The notes under the pieces: model-generated
The model's database searches: none
Told to the model about the DNA's origin: nothing
The model's input: the letters and a program-made list of their open reading frames with translations, nothing else
Assembly: GCA_009885795.1 (NCBI GenBank)
Contig: VFKA01000008.1
Span: forward strand, 1 to 64,000
DNA from: Rhodospirillales bacterium
GTDB lineage: Bacteria; Pseudomonadota; Alphaproteobacteria; Dongiales; Dongiaceae
DNA length: 64,000 nt
Reading direction: 5' to 3'
Program-made: the position numbers and the translations under genes
Shown: in pieces, positions 56,932-64,000 of the stretch
Numbering within the stretch: position 1 is the stretch's first letter
How the letters are laid out: the number at the start of each line of letters is the position of its first letter

Positions 56932-58125
56932 ATGGCGACACCACAAGCGGCGATGCCCAAGGGCAAGCTGGTCGTCCGCAACATCGGGCTGCTGCTCTCG
57001 GGCGACCTCGATCGGCCGATCCTCGATGCCGATACGATCGTGGCCGTGGATGGCCGCATCGCCGCCATCGGCAAGGCAAAGGATTTGGACACCGGCAACG
57101 CGACCACGGTCATCGACGCCAAGGGCACGGCGTTGGCGCCCGGCCTCATCGACAGCCATGTCCATCCGGTGTTCGGCGACTGGACCCCGCGCCAGAATCA
57201 ACTGAACTGGATCGACAGCTTCCTCCATGGCGGGGTCACGACCATGATTTCCGCCGGCGAAGTCCATCTGCCCGGCCGCCCGCGCGACGTAGTCGGCGTG
57301 AAGGCGCTTGCCATCACCGCGCAGCGCGCCTTCGAAGCCTTCCGTCCGAGCGGGGTCAAGGTGCTGGCCGGCGCCCCCGTTCTCGAGCAAGGCATGGTCG
57401 AGGAAGATTTCAAGGAACTGGCCGCGGCGGGCGTCAAGCTGCTGGGCGAGGTCGGCCTCGGCTCGGTCAAGGCCGGCGACGAGGCCAAGCGCATGGTTGC
57501 CTGGGCGCGCAAATACGGCATCCAGAGCACCATTCACACCGGCGGACCTTCGATCCCCGGCTCCGGCCTCATCGACAAGGACGTCGTACTCGAGGCCGAC
57601 GCCGACGTGATCGGCCACATCAACGGCGGCCACACCGCGCTGCCGTTGGACCAGATTCTCGCCCTGTGCGAGAAAAGCCGACGGGCGATCGAGATCGTGC
57701 ACAATGGCAACGAGAGCGCGGCGCTCTACGCGCTCCGCATCGCGGGGCAGACCGGCCAGCTCGCCCGCGTCATCCTCGGCACCGATTCGCCGGCGGGCTC
57801 GGGCGTGCAGCCGCTCGGCATCCTGCGCATGATCGCGATGCTGTCGAGCCTGGGCGATGTACCGGCCGAGCTGGCCTTCTGCTTTGCCACCGGCAACACC
57901 GCCAGGATAAGGCAGCTCGACTGCGGCCTCATCGAGCCGGGCCGCGCCGCCGACTTCGTCTTCATGGACCGGGCGCAGCACTCGGCCGGCCGCGACCTGC
58001 TCGACAGCGTGCGCAAGGGCGACCTGCCCGGAATCGGCATGGCGGTGATCGACGGCGTCGTGCGCGTCGGGCGCAGCCGCAACACCCCCCCGGCCGACCG
58101 GGTGCCAGAGGTCGTGGAAAGCTGA
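56932..58125 (+). CDS. Enamidase-like amidohydrolase
   Basis: A 397-residue binuclear-metal amidohydrolase. Metal ligands are H76 and H78 (DSHVHP), E173 (GEVGLG), H202 (HTGG), H229 (HINGG) and D285 (GTDSPAGS). The segments FLHGGVTTMISAGEVH and SRNTPPA resemble enamidase of nicotinate fermentation, which opens 6-oxo-tetrahydronicotinate. The nicotinamidase upstream supports that pathway, yet nicotinate dehydrogenase and hydroxynicotinate reductase genes are not in the window. It could act on another cyclic amide. Confidence 0.78.
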   Translation: MATPQAAMPKGKLVVRNIGLLLSGDLDRPILDADTIVAVDGRIAAIGKAKDLDTGNATTVIDAKGTALAPGLIDSHVHPVFGDWTPRQNQLNWIDSFLHGGVTTMISAGEVHLPGRPRDVVGVKALAITAQRAFEAFRPSGVKVLAGAPVLEQGMVEEDFKELAAAGVKLLGEVGLGSVKAGDEAKRMVAWARKYGIQSTIHTGGPSIPGSGLIDKDVVLEADADVIGHINGGHTALPLDQILALCEKSRRAIEIVHNGNESAALYALRIAGQTGQLARVILGTDSPAGSGVQPLGILRMIAMLSSLGDVPAELAFCFATGNTARIRQLDCGLIEPGRAADFVFMDRAQHSAGRDLLDSVRKGDLPGIGMAVIDGVVRVGRSRNTPPADRVPEVVES

Positions 58126-58132
58126 GCGAGCG

Positions 58133-58378
58133 ATGCGCGAGATCAAAGTGAGAATCGAAGAAATCTACGTGCCGGCGGCGCTCCGCAAGCCGCTCGATCC
58201 GCGAAAAGTGGAAGAGCTCGCGCTCGCCATCGCCGCCGATGGCCACCGCACGCCGATCCTGGTTCGGCCCGACAAGAACCGCTATGTTCTGGTGAGCGGC
58301 TGCTATCGGCTCGAAGCCTGCAAGGCGCTGGGCGAGGCCACCATCCGGGCCGAGATCGTTCAGGCACCGAAGCATTGA
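58133..58378 (+). CDS. Stand-alone ParB/Srx-like domain protein
   Basis: An 81-residue single-domain protein. The ParB N-terminal pattern is seen in LDPRKVEELALAIAADGHRTPILVRP and GCYRLEACKALGEATI, where the G-x-x-R box of ParB and sulfiredoxin binds nucleotide. There is no helix-turn-helix and no dimerisation domain, so chromosome partitioning is unlikely. A small nucleotide-dependent enzyme or a co-factor for the operon is possible. It starts 7 bp after the enamidase stop. Confidence 0.65.
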   Translation: MREIKVRIEEIYVPAALRKPLDPRKVEELALAIAADGHRTPILVRPDKNRYVLVSGCYRLEACKALGEATIRAEIVQAPKH

Positions 58379-58399
58379 GGCCACGAAGGAGCGTGCGAA

Positions 58400-58615
58400 A
58401 TGAAAACTCGCCGTAGCGACCGCATGGTGTCGGGACGAAGCTTGGTTCCCGCCATCGAAACCAGGGCCGGCTTGGCCCGCCGCGCCTTCTGTCTCGGCGT
58501 GCTGCTGCTCACCACTCTGCCGGCCGCCTGCGCCGTGCCTGGGGAAGGGCACGTCGGCCAGCAACCCCTGCGCCGGCGCGGCGGCGGTCGCGGCGGACGG
58601 GGCAGCCGGGGTTGA
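58400..58615 (+). CDS. Small Tat-type lipoprotein with Arg/Gly-rich tail
   Basis: A 71-residue protein with a long basic N-region, LARRAFCLGVLLLTTLPAAC as a twin-arginine-like signal ending in a lipobox, and a short mature part. The last 14 residues are a run of Arg and Gly. A clear GGAG ribosome site precedes the ATG. No family is recognised. It is followed by a cytochrome b561 gene, so an accessory role in electron transfer is possible but unproven. Confidence 0.5.
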   Translation: MKTRRSDRMVSGRSLVPAIETRAGLARRAFCLGVLLLTTLPAACAVPGEGHVGQQPLRRRGGGRGGRGSRG

Positions 58616-58641
58616 GGTTGAGCTGGAAGGGATCGACGCCG

Positions 58642-59175
58642 TTGCGCCAAGACGCCCCTTCCGTGCCGGTATGGGACCCGCTCGTCCGCCTGTTCCACTG
58701 GTCGCTGGTCGTGGCCGTCGGCATCGACCTCTTCCTGGAGGACGGCACCGACCTGCACGACGCGGCCGGTTACGTCGTCCTCGGGCTGGTCGCGTTTCGC
58801 CTGATCTGGGGATTCGTCGGCCCGCGCCACGCGCGCTTCGCCGATTTCGTGCGCGGGCCCGGCGCCGTCCTGAGTTACCTCGGCGACCTCGCGCGTAGAC
58901 GCGCCCGCCCCTATCTCGGTCACAACCCCGCCGGCGGCGCCATGATCGTCCTGCTGCTGGCCGACCTCGCGCTTGCCTCGGGCTCGGGTGCGCTCTTGGG
59001 GACAGACGCGTTCCGAAGGGTCGAATGGGTCGAGACCGTTCACGCCATCTCCGGCAATCTACTCTTCATCTTGGTGCCGCTGCACCTCTTGGGCGTCCTC
59101 GTCGGCAGCATTGCCGACAGCGAGAACCTGCTCGCCGCCATGCTGACCGGCCGCAAGCGCGCGCCCAGGGAATAG
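58642..59175 (+). CDS. Cytochrome b561-family membrane protein
   Basis: A 177-residue di-haem cytochrome b. Four hydrophobic segments carry histidines in RLFHWSLVV, DLHDAAGY, ETVHAISGN and VPLHLLGVL, the expected axial ligands. VWDPLVRLFHW is the standard opening. TTG at 58642 follows GGAAGGGA at a proper distance; TTG at 58612 overlaps the lipoprotein stop and adds ten residues. The redox partner is not evident, unless the upstream lipoprotein contributes. Confidence 0.85.
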   Translation: MRQDAPSVPVWDPLVRLFHWSLVVAVGIDLFLEDGTDLHDAAGYVVLGLVAFRLIWGFVGPRHARFADFVRGPGAVLSYLGDLARRRARPYLGHNPAGGAMIVLLLADLALASGSGALLGTDAFRRVEWVETVHAISGNLLFILVPLHLLGVLVGSIADSENLLAAMLTGRKRAPRE

Positions 59176-59193
59176 CGCCGGGCCGGTCTACCT

Positions 59194-59766
59194 CTACCCG
59201 GCGGTTTCGAACCCGAACCGCTGATCGCGCCGGCGCAGCCATGCGATGAACGGCACCGAGAGGACTATCATCCAGCCCTTGCCCACGATCTGCCCCCAAA
59301 GGAAATCGAGATTGCCAAAGGCGATCTCGAGGAAGACCACGGTATCCGCCACCAGCCCCACCAGGCCCGACGCGACGACGGCCAATACCAGGCCCCGCCG
59401 TTGCAACGGCGTATAGACGGCCAAGTCGGCGAACTCCGAAAGCAGGAACGCCGTCACCGACGCCGCGACGAGGGCGGCGGGTGCCACCGCCCATGACAGC
59501 GCCCCGCCCAACAGGATCGCCGCCACGGCCCAGATGAGACCGAGGCGGCGCTGCACCAGGTCGCGCAGCACCAAGGCCAGCCCCACCATGAGTACGCCGC
59601 TCGGCGCCATCAGGCCGGGCGCCACGGGAATGAGGCAAGGGCCATCGGGCGGGCACACGGTCCCCACATTGCCGATCATCCAATTCGCCGCGGGGATGCA
59701 GGCGGTGAAGCCGGCGAGAAAGGCGAAACCTTCTAGTCGCTGCCGACCATACCCGGTCATCGTCAC
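59194..59766 (-). CDS. VUT-family (DUF165/YhhQ-like) membrane transporter
   Basis: A 190-residue polytopic protein with about six hydrophobic segments. Family features are LVLRDLVQRRLG, LSEFADLAVYTPLQRR and FLEIAFGNLDFLWGQIVGKGWM. Relatives import vitamins or queuosine precursors. There is no queuosine gene nearby, so the substrate is uncertain. It follows the DUF1353 gene by 6 bp. Confidence 0.8.
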   Translation of the reverse strand: MTMTGYGRQRLEGFAFLAGFTACIPAANWMIGNVGTVCPPDGPCLIPVAPGLMAPSGVLMVGLALVLRDLVQRRLGLIWAVAAILLGGALSWAVAPAALVAASVTAFLLSEFADLAVYTPLQRRGLVLAVVASGLVGLVADTVVFLEIAFGNLDFLWGQIVGKGWMIVLSVPFIAWLRRRDQRFGFETAG

Positions 59767-59772
59767 CCCGCC

Positions 59773-60303
59773 TTACACAGGGTCCGGCGGGATGCGCACG
59801 AATCGCACCGGGTCGCGGCGCCGGTAGGCTCCGCCGCCGAATGTTCTGACCGTGTTGTAGATGAGCGCTTTGTCGAGCGCGCCGACCTTGGCCGCCGCCA
59901 TGCCGGCGAGAAACAGCTTGTCGGCGAATTCCCGGTCGGCGTCGCGCGCGCCTCGCTCCGGCGAGCTCTGCCAGGCGATGTAAAGGAAGTCATGGACGAT
60001 CGAGGCTTCGAGATGCGGCCCGACGCGGTTGACGACCGACCAGGCGATGCGCGGCACCGAGGCAAGGTCGGTCACCAACCCTTGCGGTACCGTGATCTCG
60101 CGGTCGCGCCCGTCGAGCTTGAAGCGCACCGTGTAGGGCCGCGCGACGATGTAGTCGGCGTCGTCGCCCTCGCGCCGCTGCACGGAATCGATGGCGCGAT
60201 AGAGGTGAAGCGGCGTGGCGTAGACGAAGCCGGCGATCGCCGACCACGTGCTATCGGGATAGGGGCTGGGAAAAACCGGCTCGTAGGTCTTCATAGGATG
60301 CAT
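59773..60303 (-). CDS. DUF1353 family protein
   Basis: A 176-residue soluble protein. The DUF1353 pattern is LVTDLASVPRIAWSVV followed by ASIVHDFLYIAWQ near residue 105. The function is unknown; members occur in phage genomes and in chromosomes. It starts at 60303 or at an in-frame ATG 9 bp later, and forms a pair with the VUT gene. It is divergent from arsR, with the operator in the shared gap. Confidence 0.72.
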   Translation of the reverse strand: MHPMKTYEPVFPSPYPDSTWSAIAGFVYATPLHLYRAIDSVQRREGDDADYIVARPYTVRFKLDGRDREITVPQGLVTDLASVPRIAWSVVNRVGPHLEASIVHDFLYIAWQSSPERGARDADREFADKLFLAGMAAAKVGALDKALIYNTVRTFGGGAYRRRDPVRFVRIPPDPV

Positions 60304-60350
60304 GGTGGAAAACCTGGTCCGCTGCTGTCAAGAAATAAACGCATCTCTCA

Positions 60351-60374
60351 ATATTTCCATTATTCTAGAAATAT
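60351..60374. promoter_or_regulatory. ArsR-type operator
   Basis: Inverted repeat ATATTTC/GAAATAT with a 10-bp spacer, located just upstream of the -35 box. Size and sequence match operators of ArsR/SmtB regulators. The adjacent arsR gene would bind it and release on metal(loid). Confidence 0.7.
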
Positions 60375-60376
60375 GG

Positions 60377-60405
60377 TTGACTTTCCGTTCGGGCAATCCT
60401 AGATA
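60377..60405 (+). promoter_or_regulatory. Promoter of the arsR operon, leaderless
   Basis: TTGACT at 60377-60382 and TAGATA at 60400-60405 with a 17-bp spacer. The ATG lies only 6 bp past the -10 box, so the transcript would begin at or next to the start codon. Confidence 0.65.
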
Positions 60406-60411
60406 GGTTTC

Positions 60412-60777
60412 ATGATCGCCACCCTGTCACGAGAATCGCGGGCGAACGGCGCCAAGCTTAACCTGGCGGCCGAACGCCTTGAAGCGATCGGCAATCCCAC
60501 CCGTCTCGGCATCTTCCGCATGCTGGTTCGCGCCGGCGGCGACGGGCTGCCGGTCGGCCGGCTGCAGCAGCGTTTGATGCTCGCGGCCTCGACGCTCTCC
60601 CACCACTTGCGCGTGCTCATCGCCGTCGGACTGGTATCCCAGGAGCGCCGGAAGACGACCCTGGTCTGCCGCGCCAACTTCGCGGCGATGGAGGCCCTGG
60701 TCTCGTACCTCGTGGACGAGTGCTGCGCCGACGCAAAGGACGAGAAACGCGAACTGCCAAAGGGACGCCAGCCATGA
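60412..60777 (+). CDS. arsR: ArsR/SmtB family metal(loid)-responsive repressor
   Basis: A 121-residue winged-helix repressor (AERLEAIGNPTRLGIFRMLV; LMLAASTLSHHLRVL recognition helix). A vicinal cysteine pair in DECCADAK near residue 105 is a plausible As(III) or metal site, placed C-terminally rather than in the helix used by E. coli ArsR. It controls its own operon through the upstream repeat. The stop overlaps the flavoprotein gene by 4 bp (ATGA). Confidence 0.87.
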   Translation: MIATLSRESRANGAKLNLAAERLEAIGNPTRLGIFRMLVRAGGDGLPVGRLQQRLMLAASTLSHHLRVLIAVGLVSQERRKTTLVCRANFAAMEALVSYLVDECCADAKDEKRELPKGRQP

Positions 60778-62090
60778 CGCAAGCCGCCGCCCTCTCGCCC
60801 CAAGACCTGCCCGTCGCCGTCATCGGCGCCGGGCCGGTCGGCCTCGCCGCCGCCGCCCAGCTGGCCGAGCGCGGCCTGCCCTTCGCGGTTTTCGAGGCTG
60901 GCGCCGGTCCAGGCGCCGCCATCCGCGATTGGGGCCATGTGACGTTTTTCTCACCATGGCGCTTCAATGTCGATGCCGCCGCCCGCCGGCTTCTCGAACT
61001 CAACCAGTGGACCAGCCCGGAACCCGGCCGCGATCCCACGGGCAATGAACTTGTCGACATGTACTTGGCGCCGCTCGCGGCCCACCCGCGTATCGCGCCG
61101 CATGTCTTCTATCGCGCCCGCGTTGTGGCCGTCACCCGCCAGGGCATGGACCGGGTTCCGTCGAGAAACCGCGAGCAGCGCCCCTTCGAGATCGTGGTCG
61201 AGGACGGCAATGGCCAGCAGCGTCTGGTGCCCGCCCGCGCGGTCATCGACGCCTCCGGGACATGGCAAACGCCCAACCCGGCCGGCGCCAACGGCATCCC
61301 CGCCATCGGCGAGCGTGAATCGGCGAGCCGCATCCGCGCCGGTATTCCCGACGTTTCCGGTGTCGAGCGCGGCCGCTATGCCGGCAAGCGCGTCATGGTG
61401 ATCGGCTCCGGCCACTCCGCCATGGATTCGGTCCTCGGCCTGGCCCGCCTGAAAGAAACCGCACCCGGGACCGCCATCACCTGGGCCATGCGCTCGCCGC
61501 CGACGCCCAAGACCTTTGGCCTAGGCCCCGACGATCGGCTGTCGAACCGCGGCGCGCTCGGCAAACGCGCCAAGGCCGCCATCGATGCCGGCAAGATCAC
61601 GATGCTGGCCCCGTTTCGGACACGCGCGTTCGCGCTCCAGGGCGACGGCATCGAGGTCACCGGCGAGACCGAGACCGGACAAACTTCCGTGAAAGTGGAC
61701 GAGGTCATCGTCGCGACCGGGTTCCGGCCGGACTTTTCGATGTTGACCGAGCTCCGCCTCGATCTTCACCCGTGGCTGGAATGCCCGCGTGAGCTAGGCC
61801 CGCTGATCGATCCGAACGAGCATTCTTGCAACGACGTGCCCCCGCACGGTGTCAAGCAGCTCTCGCATCCGGAAGCCGGATTCGTGATCGCCGGCATGAA
61901 AAGCTATGGCCGCGCGCCGACGTTCCTGATGATGACCGGCTACGAGCAGATCCGCTCCGTGGTCGCGGCGTTCGCCGGCGACTGGACGGCAGCCCTCGAG
62001 ACCAGGCTGGTCTTGCCGCATTCCGGCGTCTGCGCCCCTAGGGATGAAGCCGCTTGCTGCCCGCCGGCCGAGAAACGCACCGGCACATGA
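60774..62090 (+). CDS. FAD/NAD(P)-binding oxidoreductase, ArsO-like
   Basis: A 438-residue two-dinucleotide-binding flavoprotein. It has FAD motif VIGAGPVGLAAAAQLA near residue 15 and NADPH motif VMVIGSGHSAMDSVL near 220. The tail SGVCAPRDEAACCPP holds a Cys and a vicinal Cys pair. Flavin monooxygenases called ArsO occur in arsenic operons, and the ArsR upstream and transporter downstream support this. The reaction is not established. It overlaps both neighbours by 4 bp. Confidence 0.75.
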   Translation: MTQAAALSPQDLPVAVIGAGPVGLAAAAQLAERGLPFAVFEAGAGPGAAIRDWGHVTFFSPWRFNVDAAARRLLELNQWTSPEPGRDPTGNELVDMYLAPLAAHPRIAPHVFYRARVVAVTRQGMDRVPSRNREQRPFEIVVEDGNGQQRLVPARAVIDASGTWQTPNPAGANGIPAIGERESASRIRAGIPDVSGVERGRYAGKRVMVIGSGHSAMDSVLGLARLKETAPGTAITWAMRSPPTPKTFGLGPDDRLSNRGALGKRAKAAIDAGKITMLAPFRTRAFALQGDGIEVTGETETGQTSVKVDEVIVATGFRPDFSMLTELRLDLHPWLECPRELGPLIDPNEHSCNDVPPHGVKQLSHPEAGFVIAGMKSYGRAPTFLMMTGYEQIRSVVAAFAGDWTAALETRLVLPHSGVCAPRDEAACCPPAEKRTGT

Positions 62091-63298
62091 CCCTGGCGCC
62101 GGCCGCGCGCGGGCCGTTTCCCTGGACGTTCGTGGTTCCGCTGGCCGTCGCCCAGCTGGTTTCCTGGGGCTCGCTCTACTATGCCTTCGCCGTCATCGTC
62201 GGGCCGATGTCGGCGGAATTCGCATGGTCGAAGACCTCCGTCAACGCCGCCTTGTCGGTCGGCCTGGCCATGACCGGCCTTGCTTCCTATGGCGTCGGCC
62301 GGGCCATCGACCTCCATGGCGGCCGCGCGCTGATGACGGCGGGCTCGGCCGCCGCGACCATTCTGCTTTTTCTTTGGTCTCGGATCGACGCGCTGTGGCA
62401 GCTCTACGCCATCTGGATGGCGATGGGCGTGGCGTTCTCGACGGTGCTGTACGAACCCGTGTTCGCGGTGATCGCGCGCGAACTCAAGGGCGACTACCGG
62501 CGCGGCATCGTCATCATCACGCTGGTGGCGGGGCTCGCCAGCACTGTCTTCATCCCGCTCACCCATGCCCTGGTCGAGGGCTTGGGATGGCGCGACGCGC
62601 TGAAAGTGCTGGCGCTGATTCAGATTCCGTTCGGTATTGTCCTTCATTGGGTCGTGCTTGGCCGGAACGCGAGCGGCGCCCAGCGCCAGCCGCCGGCCGA
62701 GCCGCCGCCGCCCGGCCGGATGAAGGCGGCGATGCGGAGCCCGATCTTTTGGCTGCTCTCGACCAGCTACGCCGCCCACTCCTTCATGTTCACGGCGGTC
62801 ACTTTCCACATTCTTCCGCTTCTGGCCGAGCGTGGCGTGACGATGGCCGCGGCGGTCGCGGCTTACGCCCTCGTCGGTCCCGCGCAAGTGGCCGGGCGGA
62901 TCGTCGTCTTCGCGCTGGAACGGCGCATCGACGTGCGCGCCGCCGGCATCGTCGCGACGACGCTGCCGGTCCTGGGCATCGGCGCCCTGCTGCTGGTCAC
63001 GCCGGGATCGCCGCTGCTCTATGTCTTCGCCATCCTCTACGGCGGCGGCATGGGCATCAAGACCATCGTCCAGGCGACGGCGGCGCCGGAGTTCCTCGGC
63101 CGCGAGGGCTACGGCGCGCTGCAAGGGGCGCTCTCCGGCCTTGTCTACGCCGTGCAGGCGACGACGCCCTTCCTGGCGGCGGTCATCTGGTCATGGGGCG
63201 GCGGTTACGGCCCGGTCCTCTGGGTGCTGCTCGGCGCGACGGTGATCGCGGCGGTCGCCTTCGCTCTCGCCGCTGCCTTGGCCCGTCCTCGATCTTGA
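62087..63298 (+). CDS. MFS transporter of the arsR operon
   Basis: A 403-residue, twelve-helix major facilitator. The N-terminus PFPWTFVVPLAVAQLVSWGSLYYAF and a cytoplasmic loop near residue 200 (Pro/Glu-rich) divide two six-helix halves. A metalloid or organoarsenical exporter of the ArsK kind is plausible from context only. The start ATG at 62087 overlaps the flavoprotein stop; an upstream in-frame start at 62054 would be inside that gene. Confidence 0.78.
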   Translation: MTLAPAARGPFPWTFVVPLAVAQLVSWGSLYYAFAVIVGPMSAEFAWSKTSVNAALSVGLAMTGLASYGVGRAIDLHGGRALMTAGSAAATILLFLWSRIDALWQLYAIWMAMGVAFSTVLYEPVFAVIARELKGDYRRGIVIITLVAGLASTVFIPLTHALVEGLGWRDALKVLALIQIPFGIVLHWVVLGRNASGAQRQPPAEPPPPGRMKAAMRSPIFWLLSTSYAAHSFMFTAVTFHILPLLAERGVTMAAAVAAYALVGPAQVAGRIVVFALERRIDVRAAGIVATTLPVLGIGALLLVTPGSPLLYVFAILYGGGMGIKTIVQATAAPEFLGREGYGALQGALSGLVYAVQATTPFLAAVIWSWGGGYGPVLWVLLGATVIAAVAFALAAALARPRS

Positions 63299-63385
63299 TC
63301 TCGTGTCTCGGAAGGCCGCCCATTGTCTTTCAGGTACACCGCTCGTACGCTTCCCTCTAGCTTGTAATGAAACAGCGAGACGGAG

Positions 63386-63817
63386 ATGCGCCTTAAGTCC
63401 GATTATCGCGTATTGTTGGAGCGAGCGAAGGCGCGGGTGCACGCTTTTCGCCAGCGGGTGGCGTTCGCGCGACCCCGGTACGCGGACCGAGCGCGAATTG
63501 GCGGTACCCTCATGGATTGGTGGCACAGACCGGTGCGGGAACCAGGCTACACCCTGAAATTTCCCTTTAATACTTTTGGTGCTTGCGTTTTGGGACACAA
63601 TTTTCTCGTGGCCCAAACCCTGGAAATGCTCGGACTTCGCGCGGGAAATGAATACGTCCACCCCGTGCCTTTGGATAACGCCGGATGGAAGGCTCACGCC
63701 GATCATTATGCGCGGCGAGTTCCACTTCGGAGATATCGCGGGTCTTGCGGTGCTTGGCCTCCCAATAACTCTCGTTATGGACTGGGTACGCTGGCGTCGC
63801 TTAAACAAGCGCAATGA
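63386..63817 (+). CDS. Uncertain reading frame near right edge
   Basis: A 143-residue frame that opens basic (MRLKSDYRVLLERAKARV) and includes GYTLKFPFNTFG and FLVAQTLEMLGLR. A second frame at 63576 overlaps its 3' half. Local GC is lower than in the neighbouring MFS gene. No family is recognised, and the two frames could be parts of one gene broken by a frameshift. Confidence 0.25.
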   Translation: MRLKSDYRVLLERAKARVHAFRQRVAFARPRYADRARIGGTLMDWWHRPVREPGYTLKFPFNTFGACVLGHNFLVAQTLEMLGLRAGNEYVHPVPLDNAGWKAHADHYARRVPLRRYRGSCGAWPPNNSRYGLGTLASLKQAQ

Positions 63818-63833
63818 TAGGCGCAAAGATTAA
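63576..63833 (+). CDS. Possible small membrane protein, frame uncertain
   Basis: An 85-residue frame. The C-terminal half looks protein-like: TPDGRLTPIIMRGEFHFGDI, then a hydrophobic segment LAVLGLPITLVMDWV and a basic end RWRRLNKRNDRR. This is a one-helix membrane protein by pattern. It starts at TTG with no convincing ribosome site. It may continue a longer gene from another frame. Confidence 0.35.
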   Translation: MVLAFWDTIFSWPKPWKCSDFAREMNTSTPCLWITPDGRLTPIIMRGEFHFGDIAGLAVLGLPITLVMDWVRWRRLNKRNDRRKD

Positions 63834-63887
63834 GAACGGAGACGCGGAATGCGATCGGGGCTGACCCACGCATCGAAACTGGGTCGT

Positions 63888-64000
63888 CTACGTCTTCCTG
63901 CGTCTAGTAGATTCGGCCGGGTTTTTCCACGCCGGCTTCGGCAACTCCCCGTCGGTGCCCCAGTTCAGAACCCAGGCGACGACTTCTTCATGCGGGATCA
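63888..64000 (-). CDS. Antitoxin-like protein, N-terminus beyond the window
   Basis: The last 37 codons of a minus-strand gene, ending at TAG in 63888-63890. The visible tail IPHEEVVAWVLNWGTDGELP resembles the C-terminal ends of short antitoxins, in which a conserved HEE precedes a Trp-rich turn. The partner toxin, if any, would lie outside the window to the right, or be lost. Assignment is from this short tail only. Confidence 0.4.
   Translation of the reverse strand, partial: IPHEEVVAWVLNWGTDGELPKPAWKNPAESTRRRKT

Noticed and set aside
63849-64000. Plus-strand frame open to the window end
   Set aside because: The opposite strand gives a more protein-like antitoxin tail over the same bases. 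This frame is Arg/Pro-rich without motifs.

Overview
The window is high-GC chromosomal DNA of an alphaproteobacterium, most likely Rhodospirillales-like. This rests on gene order and gene content, not on a database search. A PopZ-family polar organiser, the run dgt-argS-SPOR-nagZ-scpA-scpB-tatABC-serS-surE-pcm, and yajC-secD-secF next to homologues of the mitochondrial complex I assembly factors NDUFAF3 and NDUFAF6 are all typical of that class. Most of the window is tightly packed housekeeping DNA, with ATGA, GTGA and TGATG overlaps between neighbours.

Layout. 1-5362 (+): metG (cut at the left edge), tatD, an MBL-fold hydrolase, a TPR-methyltransferase and mazG. 5493-6469 (-): a 3-hydroxyisobutyrate dehydrogenase-like gene directly behind tRNA-Lys. 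6515-7750: a small accessory insert flanked by two 106-bp copies of the coaD 3' end, carrying a gene that resembles phage-type BECR-fold nucleases. 7650-12800 (-): coaD, gyrA, a Tat-type substrate-binding protein and ssb. 12944-18076 (+): uvrA, a glycosyltransferase and trmFO. 18073-23126: NDUFAF6-like, PuuD-like, NDUFAF3-like, secF, secD, yajC. 23291-24145 (+): a DUF815 ATPase. 24279-37000 (-): fourteen codirectional genes from dgt down to an NlpD-like factor. 37083-38248 (+): erpA-like and xth. 38412-49923 (-): an M81 peptidase, two TPM-domain proteins, lemA, ilvD, a secreted protein of unknown function, valS, popZ-like, tolC and a second PIMT.

From 50 kb on the region is more accessory. 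It holds tRNA-Cys followed almost at once by an atypical acyl-CoA dehydrogenase and a MaoC-type hydratase (50070-52149). A fused restriction-methylation enzyme follows, in an apparent operon with a ribbon-helix-helix/PAS protein (52283-55961, -). Next comes a nicotinamide/nicotinate-type pair, a plant-like nicotinamidase and an enamidase homologue, with a mini-ParB protein, a tiny Tat-lipoprotein and a cytochrome b561 (56159-59175, +). After VUT and DUF1353 genes there is a probable arsenic or metalloid operon arsR-flavoprotein-MFS, with a clear operator and a promoter that places the start site at the start codon. The right edge is lower in GC, with one small gene of uncertain frame and the tail of an antitoxin-like gene.

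Three families of interspersed palindromic repeats (eight copies) sit at gene ends. Four copies lie between convergent genes and none between divergent genes. One copy supplies the start codon and first residues of LemA. The most unusual structure is the coaD-end duplication with its nuclease-like cargo. Others worth a second look are the restriction enzyme with its RHH-PAS partner, the nicotinamidase/enamidase pair, the two tRNA-mRNA tandems, and islands of A/T-ending codons inside tatD and mazG.
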